From Pseudolysinimonas yzui (GTDB lineage Bacteria > Actinomycetota > Actinomycetes > Actinomycetales > Microbacteriaceae): a stretch of 39,258 nt of DNA. Below the pieces are notes generated by a model. The model saw nothing but the letters and a program-made list of their open reading frames with translations. It made no database searches and had not been told where the DNA came from. Shown here one piece after another: positions 1-9,476 of this stretch. The stretch's first letter is position 1. Each line of letters opens with the position of its first letter. Made by a program: the position numbers and the translations under genes. The DNA lies in assembly GCF_014653215.1 (NCBI RefSeq), contig NZ_BNAI01000009.1, positions 37,608 through 76,865 on the forward strand. Direction: 5' to 3'.

Positions 1-1158
1 CGGCAGCGCAACCGAGGTGTCGTGCTGACCCACATCCTGCAGACGGGGCGCACCAACCGCGGCGATCTCGCTCGCGCGTGCGGGCTCTCCCTCGCGTCGG
101 CCACGAACATCGTGAGCGATCTGGTGGCCGAGGGCCTGGTGCACGAGACGGGCCTCATCGCCTCCCGCGGCGGCCGGCCGATCAGTCTCGTCGAGCCGCG
201 CCCGGAGGGTGCCTACCTGGTGGGTGCCGACGTCGGCGAGCGCGGGGTCGCGGTCGAGCTCTTCGATCTGTCGATGCATCGGGTCGACCGGGAGTTCCGC
301 GGTGGCCGCGAGGAGGAGAACCCCGAGACGATCGCCCACGATCTGCACGACGCGCTGGTGGCTCTGCGCGACCGGAACCTCGAGGCCTGGTCGTCGCTGG
401 TGGGGATCGGTCTCGGGCTGCCGGGCGTGGTCGAATCCACGGCCGACGGGGGGCAGATGCTCTATGCGCAGAGCCTCGGCTGGGAACCCGTGCGGGTCGA
501 CGAGCTGATCGACTTCGACGTACCGGTGTTCGCCGAGAACGGCGCGAAGACCCAGGCGATGGCGGAGCTCTGGTTCGGCGCGGCGCGCGGGGTCGAGCAT
601 GCGCTCGTCGCCCTCCTCGGGCGCGGCGTCGGCATGGGCATCATCGCCGACGGCCGCCTTCAGCGCGGGGCGACGAGCAGCGCGGCCGAGTGGGGCCACA
701 TGAAGATCGAGCGGGGTGGAGCGCTCTGTCGCTGCGGAGATCGAGGCTGCGTCGAGGCGTACGTCGGCGCGACCGCGATTCTCGACGCCTGGCGCGCGAC
801 GGGTGCGACATTCGAGGGCAGCGGCTGGCGGGCGATCGGCGACCTGCTGGAGACGGCCGAGGCCGGGGATGCCCGGGCGGCAGGGGTCGTCGAGGATGTC
901 GTGGATGCGCTCGGCGTGGCACTCGGCAGCCTGGTGAACCTCACCAACCCGCAGCGGATCGTCATCGGGGGCTGGGTGGGACTGCGGCTGATGGAGCATC
1001 TGGGCCCCCGGATCGAAGCGGCGACCCGGGCCAACGCCTTGCGTCGGATCGGGGAGCAGACGGATCTGGTCGCCTCGACGTTCGGCGGCGACACGGTCGC
1101 GCTGGGCGCGGCGATCATGCCTCTCGAGTCGCTCGTGCGCGAGCAGCGCCGACCATGA
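1..1158 (+). CDS. ROK-family transcriptional regulator / sugar-kinase-like protein, 5'-truncated by window edge
   Basis: The reading frame is open from the first base. Upstream of the first possible GTG (22) it encodes RQRNRGV, matching the start of the winged-helix DNA-binding domain of ROK repressors, so the true start lies before the window. The HTH covers roughly the first 65 visible residues (LARACGLSLASATNIVSDL). An ASKHA-type sugar-binding domain follows, with GLGLPGVVE, the glycine-rich GRGVGMGIIADG, the EWGHMKIE metal/sugar motif, and the ROK zinc motif CRCGDRGCVE. ROK repressors bind a sugar or sugar phosphate and release DNA. The gene ends 149 bp before a secreted glycosidase on the same strand, so control of that gene is a reasonable inference. 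The ligand cannot be told from the sequence. Confidence 0.93.
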   Translation, partial: RQRNRGVVLTHILQTGRTNRGDLARACGLSLASATNIVSDLVAEGLVHETGLIASRGGRPISLVEPRPEGAYLVGADVGERGVAVELFDLSMHRVDREFRGGREEENPETIAHDLHDALVALRDRNLEAWSSLVGIGLGLPGVVESTADGGQMLYAQSLGWEPVRVDELIDFDVPVFAENGAKTQAMAELWFGAARGVEHALVALLGRGVGMGIIADGRLQRGATSSAAEWGHMKIERGGALCRCGDRGCVEAYVGATAILDAWRATGATFEGSGWRAIGDLLETAEAGDARAAGVVEDVVDALGVALGSLVNLTNPQRIVIGGWVGLRLMEHLGPRIEAATRANALRRIGEQTDLVASTFGGDTVALGAAIMPLESLVREQRRP

Positions 1159-1189
1159 CTCATTTTCCGTAAGGCTTAATTTAAGTCAT
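1155..1189. promoter_or_regulatory. Candidate operator in the ROK regulator-glycosidase gap
   Basis: This AT-rich patch in GC-rich DNA contains CTTAA-T-TTAAG (1175-1185), a palindrome around one central base. Around it lies a wider inverted repeat, ATGACT (1155-1160) and AGTCAT (1184-1189). AGGCT (1172-1176) also pairs with AGCCT (1196-1200). It sits between the ROK gene and the glycosidase gene, where a ROK repressor site would be expected. Which protein binds is inference. Confidence 0.45.
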
Positions 1190-1307
1190 CGACAAAGCCT
1201 CCTCCTGGTGCCATGCTGGAACGCGGCGGGCGTCGTCGCCCGTGCATTGCGCACACATTCGAGAGTCACCCACCCTGCAATGACGCGGGGTGTGATCGAG
1301 GAGGATC

Positions 1308-4142
1308 ATGAAAGGGAAGACCTTCGCGGGAGCGCTGCTCGCAGCCACGCTCGTCGCCGTCGGACTGACACCACCACTCGCCGCGCACGCCGCGCTCGGA
1401 GCCGGCGACTTCATCAAGGCCAATGGCAACGTCCTGAAGACGAACTCGGGCACCGGCGCCACCATCAACCTGCGCGGCACCAACGTCGGAGGCTGGCTCA
1501 CCCAGGAGGACTGGATGTCGCCCCTCGGCGAGTTCGCCGTGGATCGCACGGGGTGGTCGGCCAGCGCATCCGCCGGCACGGCCTCGGCCGCGCTCGACGG
1601 GTCCGGCACGTCGCGGTGGACAACCGGGTCGAATCAGGCCGGGACGGAGTGGCTGCAGGTGAGCCTCGGCGCTCCGACCCTCTTCAACCGCCTCTCGATC
1701 GACAACACGGCGAACGGCGGCCAGTACCCGCGCAGCATCGTCGTCGAGGTCTCGAGCAACGGCTCCTCTTGGGTGAGCGTCGCCAGCCAGCCGGGGGTCG
1801 ACGGCGTCACGACCGCCAAGTTCTCGCCGCAGGTCGCGAGCTACGTGCGGGTGCGGCAGGTCGCCAGCGCGGCGGCGCAGTGGTCGGTCGGCGAACTGAA
1901 CCTCTTCAGCGACCCCGCACTCCACAACGGCACCCACACGGCGACGGCGTTCGCGACGGCGGGCGGCAGTGCCGCAGGAAACGCACTGGATGGCAACGCG
2001 GCGACCGTGTGGCAGAGCGGCACCGCGCAGGTGCCGGGCCAGTCCTTCACGATCGACCTCGGCCGCAACGTCGACATGGACAAGGTGCTGTTCGACGCCG
2101 GATCGGCGACCGCGAACGACTATCCGCGCATCTGGGACGTCTACGTGTCGTGGGACAACGTGACCTACACCCAGGTGGCGAGCGGCTTCGGAAACGATCG
2201 CACCATTCAGGCCGACTTCCAGGGCACGAAGAACGGCAGGTATCTGCGTCTGGTCTCCAACGGAACGTCCAGCCAATGGTGGTCGATCGCCGAGATCGCC
2301 ATCTCGAGCGGAACGGCGATCGATCGGGGCGGATGGTCGATGAGCGCATCCGTCGGGGCGTCGCCGGGCAACATGATCGACGGCAACGTCGGGACGCGGT
2401 GGACGACCGGTGCCGCGCAGACCAACGGCCAATACATCCAGGCCGACATGGGTGCGCTGGTGACCCTCAACAACGTCACGATCGACACGGCGAAGAACAC
2501 GTCCGACGAGACCGACTACGCGCGGGGCTACACCCTTCAGTTGTCGCGGAACGGCTCGACCTGGACCACGGTCGCAACCGGCGTCGGAACGCGCAAGGCC
2601 ACGACGATCGGCTTCGTCGCCCAGGCGGCGCGCTACTTCCGCCTGACGCAGACGGGGTCTTCGGGCTCCTGGTGGTCGATCGGCGAACTGACGGCCGGGC
2701 TCTACAACGACGACTACTCGCTGCAGCTGGCGATGGCGAACCGATTCGGCGCCTCCGGGGCGCAGGCGATCATCGATGCCCACCAGGACACCTGGCTCAC
2801 CGAGAGCGATCTCGACAACATCGATGCCGCGGGCTTCAACTTCGTGCGCGTTCCGATCGGGTGGAACACCTTCCTCAACCTCGACGGCACGTGGAAGTCG
2901 AACCCGTGGGAGAAGATCGACTGGGTCATCGACGAACTCAGCCAGCGGGGCATCTACACGCTCATCGACCTCCACACGGTTCCCGGCGGCGGGTGCCCGT
3001 GGGGCAGTTGCGGTCGGATCGGGCCCAACCCGAACGGGTTCTGGGGAAGTTCGACCTACCAGGACTGGGTCGTCGACATCTGGGAGGAGATCGCGACCCG
3101 GTACGAAGGCGAGCCGGCGGTCGCGGGCTACGACCTGATCAACGAGCCGTTGATCGACTACGGCGAAGACGCGGACGATGTCACGCAGAAGAGCGACTAC
3201 TACGACCGGCTCTACGACGCCGTGCGCGCGATCGACCCCGACCACACGATCTTCTTCGGGGCGTTCTTCAGCCTGAGCGCGATCGCGTCGCCGTCGACCT
3301 ACGGATGGACGAACGTCGTGTACGAGTACCACCCGTACGACATGCCGAACTCGAAGGATTGGACGGCGCAGAACCAGCTCGTGACCAACGAACTCGGTGG
3401 GCTCGCGGCGAAGCTGTCGAACCCGGGCGTGCCCATCCTGTACGGCGAGTACTCGCTGTACTACAACGACGACGTCTGGTCGCGGTTCATGGCGGGACTC
3501 AACGCCTCGAACGTGTCGTGGTCGGCGTGGACCTACAAGGTGCGCGGCACCGCGAACGACGGGTTCGCGTACTGGGGCATGTACTACGACAACCAGAAGC
3601 CGGTTCCGATCATCAACGGCGACGACTCCGCGACCTTCATCGCGAAGCTCCAGCAGTTCGGAACCGCGAACTTCACGCAGAACGCGCGATTCGTCGCGAC
3701 GCTCACGAAGTACGCGGGCGGCCTCTCGACCTACAACCCGGTGGCGATCAGTCACTCCGGGTGGACGGCGACGGCCTCGAGCACGGCGGGGGGCACCTCG
3801 ACGGGAGGCGGCATCGACGGTGTCGGCGGCGGTAGCTGGGCGACCGGCAGCGCGATGGCGGGCGGTGAGTGGTATCGGATCGACATGGGCTCGAACCGGA
3901 CCGTGGCGATGGTGATCGTGCAGACTCCGTCGGGAAACCGATGGGACTACCCGCGTGGCTTCACTCTCGAGGCCTCGACCAACGGCACGTCGTGGACGAC
4001 CCTCGCCACCGGCATCGCCTATGGCTGGAAGCGCCCGATCTCGGTGACACCGACGACGGCGCGCTATCTGCGGATCACCCAGACCGGTGCGGCACCGCAG
4101 TGGTGGACGATCGACGAGGTGACGGTCTACTCGTCGTACTGA
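1308..4142 (+). CDS. Secreted GH5-family glycoside hydrolase with four discoidin-like (F5/8 type C) domains
   Basis: A 944-residue secreted protein. It has a Sec signal peptide (residues 1-28, ending AHA) and a GAGGAGG ribosome site at 1298-1304. The first barrel strand, [18 protein letters not shown] (55-72), is typical of GH5 glucanases. Three consecutive F5/8 type C-like domains then follow (about 76-202, 203-333 and 335-465), each ending in a WWSI or WSVGEL-type strand. The rest of the barrel resumes at about 468: [19 protein letters not shown], the acid/base INEP (Glu613), YEYHPYD, and the nucleophile YGEY (Glu714). A fourth discoidin-like domain closes the protein (about 810-944). Discoidin/CBM32 modules bind carbohydrate, so the enzyme probably attacks a beta-glucan or related polysaccharide outside the cell. 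The exact substrate is not determinable. It is probably monocistronic: an upstream operator-like site and a downstream terminator flank it. Confidence 0.9.
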   Translation: MKGKTFAGALLAATLVAVGLTPPLAAHAALGAGDFIKANGNVLKTNSGTGATINLRGTNVGGWLTQEDWMSPLGEFAVDRTGWSASASAGTASAALDGSGTSRWTTGSNQAGTEWLQVSLGAPTLFNRLSIDNTANGGQYPRSIVVEVSSNGSSWVSVASQPGVDGVTTAKFSPQVASYVRVRQVASAAAQWSVGELNLFSDPALHNGTHTATAFATAGGSAAGNALDGNAATVWQSGTAQVPGQSFTIDLGRNVDMDKVLFDAGSATANDYPRIWDVYVSWDNVTYTQVASGFGNDRTIQADFQGTKNGRYLRLVSNGTSSQWWSIAEIAISSGTAIDRGGWSMSASVGASPGNMIDGNVGTRWTTGAAQTNGQYIQADMGALVTLNNVTIDTAKNTSDETDYARGYTLQLSRNGSTWTTVATGVGTRKATTIGFVAQAARYFRLTQTGSSGSWWSIGELTAGLYNDDYSLQLAMANRFGASGAQAIIDAHQDTWLTESDLDNIDAAGFNFVRVPIGWNTFLNLDGTWKSNPWEKIDWVIDELSQRGIYTLIDLHTVPGGGCPWGSCGRIGPNPNGFWGSSTYQDWVVDIWEEIATRYEGEPAVAGYDLINEPLIDYGEDADDVTQKSDYYDRLYDAVRAIDPDHTIFFGAFFSLSAIASPSTYGWTNVVYEYHPYDMPNSKDWTAQNQLVTNELGGLAAKLSNPGVPILYGEYSLYYNDDVWSRFMAGLNASNVSWSAWTYKVRGTANDGFAYWGMYYDNQKPVPIINGDDSATFIAKLQQFGTANFTQNARFVATLTKYAGGLSTYNPVAISHSGWTATASSTAGGTSTGGGIDGVGGGSWATGSAMAGGEWYRIDMGSNRTVAMVIVQTPSGNRWDYPRGFTLEASTNGTSWTTLATGIAYGWKRPISVTPTTARYLRITQTGAAPQWWTIDEVTVYSSY

Positions 4143-4154
4143 CGCCGTGGCGAC

Positions 4155-4195
4155 CGCCCGTGTGGTCCTTCCGCGATGGGGGGACCACACGGGCG
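4155..4195 (+). terminator. Strong stem-loop terminator after the GH5 gene
   Basis: A perfect 14-bp inverted repeat (4155-4168 with 4182-4195; arm CGCCCGTGTGGTCC) encloses a 13-nt loop, 13 bp after the stop codon. There is no clear U-run, as is common for GC-rich actinobacterial terminators. It separates the glycosidase from the ftsH operon. Confidence 0.75.
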
Positions 4196-4242
4196 AAGTC
4201 CGCGCCCAGCGAACACCGGGGCGGCGCCCAGTAATTGAGCGA

Positions 4243-4248
4243 TACCCT
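4243..4248 (+). promoter_or_regulatory. Candidate -10 element of the ftsH operon
   Basis: TACCCT ends 9 nt before the ftsH ATG, which would give a very short leader (start near 4255). No Shine-Dalgarno sequence precedes the ATG, which supports a near-leaderless message. No good -35 hexamer is visible. Confidence 0.45.
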
Positions 4249-4257
4249 GGCTGTCTC

Positions 4258-6261
<2,004 letters not shown>

Positions 6262-6268
6262 CGCGGCG

Positions 6269-6844
6269 ATGAGCGTCGATCAGGGTCGCGTCGAGGCCGC
6301 CGTCGCCGAGCTGCTGGCGGCGATCGGTGAAGATCCGACGCGCCCCGGGTTGCAGCGCACCCCGCGCCGGGTGGCGGAGGCGTACGCGGAATACTTCGCG
6401 GGGCTCGGCGTCGACCCGGTCGCGATCCTGCGCGACGGGGTGGATGCCGCGGGCGACGGCGAGCGCGGGGACCTCGTGCTGTTGCGCGGCCTCGAGTTCC
6501 GGTCGATGTGCGAGCACCACCTGCTGCCGTTCCGCGGCGTCGCCCACGTCGGCTACCTGCCGGGGGGCAAGGTCGTCGGCCTCGGTCGGCTCGGCACGGT
6601 CGTCGAGACCCTCGCGGCTCGGCCGCAACTGCAGGAGCGCCTGGGCGAACAGATCGCCGACGCCCTCGATGCCGGTCTCGCCCCGCGCGGCGTGATCGTG
6701 GTGCTCGACGCCCAACACGACTGCGTCGCCGCACGGGACGCCCGGCAGACCAACTCGACGACCGTCACCGTCGCGAGCCGGGGTGCGTTGAGCGACCCCG
6801 CCGCGCGCGCCGAAGCGATGACCCTGATCGGAGCCGCCTCGTGA
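6269..6844 (+). CDS. folE: GTP cyclohydrolase I
   Basis: Converts GTP to 7,8-dihydroneopterin triphosphate, the first step of tetrahydrofolate synthesis. The 191 residues include the early TRPGLQRTPRRVAEAY motif, the active-site zinc motif CEHHLLPF (Cys81, His84) and the third zinc ligand Cys152 in AQHDCV. The segment after Cys152 reads AARDARQTNSTTVT, somewhat diverged from the usual RGV-rich sequence of the family, but the metal ligands are intact. The start ATG 6269 lies 7 nt after the ftsH stop and gives a family-typical N-terminus (MSVDQGRVEAAV). Its stop overlaps the folP GTG by 4 nt, so the two are probably translationally coupled. Confidence 0.96.
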   Translation: MSVDQGRVEAAVAELLAAIGEDPTRPGLQRTPRRVAEAYAEYFAGLGVDPVAILRDGVDAAGDGERGDLVLLRGLEFRSMCEHHLLPFRGVAHVGYLPGGKVVGLGRLGTVVETLAARPQLQERLGEQIADALDAGLAPRGVIVVLDAQHDCVAARDARQTNSTTVTVASRGALSDPAARAEAMTLIGAAS

Positions 6845-7632
6845 CGATCATCATGGGCATCCTCAACGTCACCCCCGACTCGTTCAGCGACGGCGGGCGC
6901 TTCGCTCAGACGGATGCGGCGATCGCGCGGGGCCTGGAACTGCGGGATGCCGGCGCCGCGATCGTCGACGTCGGCGGCGAGTCGACCCGGCCGGGCGCCG
7001 TGAAGGTCGACCCGGCCCAGGAGCAGGAGCGCGTCATCCCCGTCGTTCAGGCGCTCGCCCAGGACGGCGTCGCGGTGAGCATCGACACGATGAACGCCGC
7101 GACCGCGCTCGCCGCGATCGACGCGGGGGCGCAGCTCGTCAACGACGTGTCGGGGGGCCTCGCCGACGAGGGGATGGCGCGGGTCGTCGCCGAGACGGGC
7201 GTGCACTACGCCGTCATGCACTGGCGCGGCGGGGCCGACGTCGCTCCGGCCTTCACCGACGTGGTCGCCGAGGTGCGGGCCGAACTGAAGGCCCGGGTCG
7301 CCGAACTCGTCGTCGCCGGGGTCGACCCCGCGAAGATCGTGCTCGACCCGGGTCTCGGGTTCGGCAAGGCACCGGAACACAACTGGGCCCTGTTGGGCCA
7401 CTTCGACGAGATCGCATCGCTCGGCCATGGCATCCTCATCGGGGCTTCGCGTAAGCGCTTCGTCGGCGAACTGCTGCCCGACGACGCCCCGATGGCGGAC
7501 CGCGATCTGCCGACCGCCGTCATCTCGGCGCTCGTCGCCCGGCAGGGGGCCTGGGCGGTGCGGGTGCACGACGTGCCCTCGACCCGGCTCGCGCTGGCCG
7601 TCGCGGCCGCCGTGACCGAAGGAGCGTCGTGA
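6841..7632 (+). CDS. folP: Dihydropteroate synthase
   Basis: Condenses 6-hydroxymethyl-dihydropterin diphosphate with p-aminobenzoate to give dihydropteroate; the family is the sulfonamide target. The 263-residue TIM barrel has signature 1, MGILNVTPDSFSDGG, and signature 2, VDVGGESTRPGA. Further motifs are SIDT, NDVSGG, the MHWRG loop, LDPGLGFGK and IGASRKRF. GTG 6841 overlaps the folE stop as GTGA. ATG 6853 inside the first motif would remove four residues and is less likely. The gene ends in TGATG with folB. Confidence 0.97.
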   Translation: MTIIMGILNVTPDSFSDGGRFAQTDAAIARGLELRDAGAAIVDVGGESTRPGAVKVDPAQEQERVIPVVQALAQDGVAVSIDTMNAATALAAIDAGAQLVNDVSGGLADEGMARVVAETGVHYAVMHWRGGADVAPAFTDVVAEVRAELKARVAELVVAGVDPAKIVLDPGLGFGKAPEHNWALLGHFDEIASLGHGILIGASRKRFVGELLPDDAPMADRDLPTAVISALVARQGAWAVRVHDVPSTRLALAVAAAVTEGAS

Positions 7633-8027
7633 TGCCTTCCCCGGCTGAACCGCTCGACGAGATCCGCCTCACCGGGTTGCGCGCCACGGCCCACCACGGC
7701 GTGTTCGAGCACGAGCGGCGCGACGGGCAGCTGTTCATCGTCGACCTCACGGTGCGGCTGCCGCTGGGGCCCGTCGCCGCCGCCGACGACCTCACCCGCA
7801 CGGTGCACTACGGCGAACTCGCCCAGGCCGTCGTCGTCGCCGTCGAGAGCGACCCGGTCGACCTCATCGAGACGGTCGCCGAACGCGTCGCGACGGTCGC
7901 CCTGTCGTTCCCGGCCGCGCACGAGGTGGTCGTGACCGTGCACAAGCCGAACGCCCCGATCACCGTGCCGTTCGACGACGTCAGCGTGACGATCTTTCGC
8001 CGCCGAGCCGCGGGGGTGGACGCATGA
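7632..8027 (+). CDS. folB: Dihydroneopterin aldolase
   Basis: Cleaves 7,8-dihydroneopterin to 6-hydroxymethyl-dihydropterin and glycolaldehyde. About 131 residues, normal for this small tunnel-fold enzyme. Recognisable motifs are IRLTGLRATAHHGVFEHE near the N-terminus, the central DDLTRTVHYGEL, DLIETVAERVA, and the late VTVHKPNAPI strand. Both GTG 7629 and ATG 7632 are possible starts. AGGAG at 7620-7624 leaves 7 nt before ATG 7632 but only 4 nt before GTG 7629, so ATG is preferred. Its stop overlaps the folK ATG (ATGA). Confidence 0.96.
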   Translation: MPSPAEPLDEIRLTGLRATAHHGVFEHERRDGQLFIVDLTVRLPLGPVAAADDLTRTVHYGELAQAVVVAVESDPVDLIETVAERVATVALSFPAAHEVVVTVHKPNAPITVPFDDVSVTIFRRRAAGVDA

Positions 8028-8521
8028 ACGTGCAGCTGCGTCGCATCGAAGCGGATGCCGTGATCGCCGTCGGCAGCAACCTCGGCGACCGCACCGCGAC
8101 CTTCATGGCGGCGGTGCGTGCGCTCGCCGAAGCCGACGACATCGAGGTGACCGCGATCTCGACGCCGATCGAGACGGTCGCGGTACGGCCCACCGGCGAG
8201 GACGCGGATGCCCCCGCCTACCTCAACGCCGTGGTGCTGGTGCGCACCACCCTCGCGCCCCGCGCGCTGCTGAGCCGGTTGCATGACATCGAGCGGGCGC
8301 ACGGCCGCGTGCGGGGTGAACGCTGGGGCGACCGCACCCTCGACCTCGACATCATCGACTACGCCGGGATGCAGTCCTCCGCCGACGACCTCACGCTGCC
8401 GCATCCGCGCGCCCACGAACGCGTCTTCGTGCTGCGTCCGTGGGCCGAGGTCGCTCCGGATGCCGTGCTGCCCGGGCACGGCCGGATCGCCGACCTCCTC
8501 GCCGAGCTGGAGAGCCGGTGA
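8024..8521 (+). CDS. folK: 2-amino-4-hydroxy-6-hydroxymethyldihydropteridine diphosphokinase (HPPK)
   Basis: Transfers pyrophosphate from ATP to 6-hydroxymethyl-dihydropterin, making the substrate for FolP. The 165 residues show AVGSNLGDR near the N-terminus, the P-T-G loop with AYLNAVV, and the HPPK signature RWGDRTLDLDII, whose Asp pair binds magnesium. The LPHPRAHER segment follows. The N-terminus carries about ten extra residues before the first strand. With folE, folP and folB it completes the pterin branch from GTP to dihydropteroate in one operon, apart from the dephosphorylation of dihydroneopterin triphosphate. It overlaps the next gene by 4 nt. Confidence 0.97.
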   Translation: MNVQLRRIEADAVIAVGSNLGDRTATFMAAVRALAEADDIEVTAISTPIETVAVRPTGEDADAPAYLNAVVLVRTTLAPRALLSRLHDIERAHGRVRGERWGDRTLDLDIIDYAGMQSSADDLTLPHPRAHERVFVLRPWAEVAPDAVLPGHGRIADLLAELESR

Positions 8522-8997
8522 CCAGAACCCGCATCTCGACCATCGTCATCCTGATCACCGTCGGAGCGGCAGCGGGATTCCTCGTACAGGTCGCCCTCGC
8601 CGCGGGGAGCCTGCCGAAGTTCCGGCCCGAGTACACCCTCGCCCTCAGCCTGCTGTTCATCGCGGGCATCACGATCGCGCTCGCGGTGCCGATCCGTCGG
8701 GCCACCCGGGCGACCGTGCGCACCCGCATCGACCCGTTCCACGCGACCCGGGTGGTGCTGTTCGCGAAGGCGTCGAGCATCGCCGGGGGTCTGCTGACCG
8801 GCGCGGCGGCGGGACTGCTCGCCGAACTGCTGGTGCGCAACGGCGGGCTCAACACCGACTCGCTGCTGCGCTCGCTCGCGGTGCTGGTCGGCGCGATCGC
8901 GGTGCTCGTCGCGGGTCTGGTCGGCGAGTTCCTGTGCACGGTGCCGCCCGGCGACGACGAAGGCAAGACCGACCCGGCGGGTAGTTTGGAAACGTGA
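8518..8997 (+). CDS. DUF3180 membrane protein
   Basis: A 159-residue integral membrane protein with four predicted helices (about 9-29, 40-58, 77-103 and 116-139) and a short acidic C-terminal tail. Position right after folK and the fold pattern match the DUF3180 family, which is found next to folate genes in Actinobacteria; its function is not known. GTG 8518 overlaps the folK stop as GTGA and places the first helix immediately behind a basic start (VTRTRIS). The last codons contain a candidate internal promoter for the following PH-domain genes. Confidence 0.85.
   Translation: MTRTRISTIVILITVGAAAGFLVQVALAAGSLPKFRPEYTLALSLLFIAGITIALAVPIRRATRATVRTRIDPFHATRVVLFAKASSIAGGLLTGAAAGLLAELLVRNGGLNTDSLLRSLAVLVGAIAVLVAGLVGEFLCTVPPGDDEGKTDPAGSLET
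8982..8987 (+). promoter_or_regulatory. Candidate internal -10 box giving a leaderless PH-domain message
   Basis: TAGTTT lies inside the end of the DUF3180 gene, exactly 6 nt before the GTG at 8994. That places the predicted first transcribed base at the start codon. It may let the two PH-domain genes and those after them be expressed separately from the folate genes. Confidence 0.4.
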
Positions 8998-9476
8998 GTT
9001 CTCTCGATCCCGTTCCCGGCGACTGGCAGCGGGTCTCGCCCAAGTACGTCGTCGTCGACCTACTGGGCATCCTCGTTTCGGCGATCCTCTTCACCGTCGG
9101 CGCGACCGTGCCGTTCGCGATCACCCGCGAGCCGGCCTGGCTCATCGCGCCGGCCGCGGTTCTGCTGCTTCACGTGCTCATCGCGGCGTTCACCCCGCGC
9201 CGCGTGCGCGCCCTCGGCTACCGGCTGCGCGACGACGACCTGGTGTTCCGCAAGGGCATCATGTTCCTGCGAGTCGTCGCGGTGCCCTACGGCCGCATGC
9301 AGCTCGTCGACATCAACCGCGGCCCGATCGCGCGCGGGTTCGGGCTCTCCGAACTCAAACTGGTGACCGCCGCGGCGACGAGCCACATCACGATCCCGGG
9401 TCTGCCCGAAGCGGACGCCGAAACGCTCCGCGACCGCCTCGTCGAACTTGCGGAGAGCCGCCGGGCGGGGCTGTGA
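8994..9476 (+). CDS. Membrane protein with bacterial PH domain (YdbS-like)
   Basis: A 160-residue protein with two membrane helices (about 20-41 and 47-63) followed by one bacterial PH domain of the bPH2/DUF304 type. The domain shows GYRLRDDDLVFRKGIMFLRVVAVPYGRMQLVDINRG-like order: strand, basic turn, then the VPYGRMQLVDI motif, and ends at ITIPGLPEADAETLRD. Proteins like this occur as adjacent pairs of a small (YdbS) and a large (YdbT) member. The B. subtilis pair has been linked to resistance to some antimicrobials; function here is unknown. Its GTG overlaps the upstream stop, and its own stop overlaps the next GTG, both as GTGA. Confidence 0.85.
   Translation: MSSLDPVPGDWQRVSPKYVVVDLLGILVSAILFTVGATVPFAITREPAWLIAPAAVLLLHVLIAAFTPRRVRALGYRLRDDDLVFRKGIMFLRVVAVPYGRMQLVDINRGPIARGFGLSELKLVTAAATSHITIPGLPEADAETLRDRLVELAESRRAGL

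Noticed and set aside
4147-4257. Upstream ATG extending ftsH by 37 residues
   Set aside because: The extension is encoded by the terminator stem and spacer, has no family similarity, and lacks a ribosome site.
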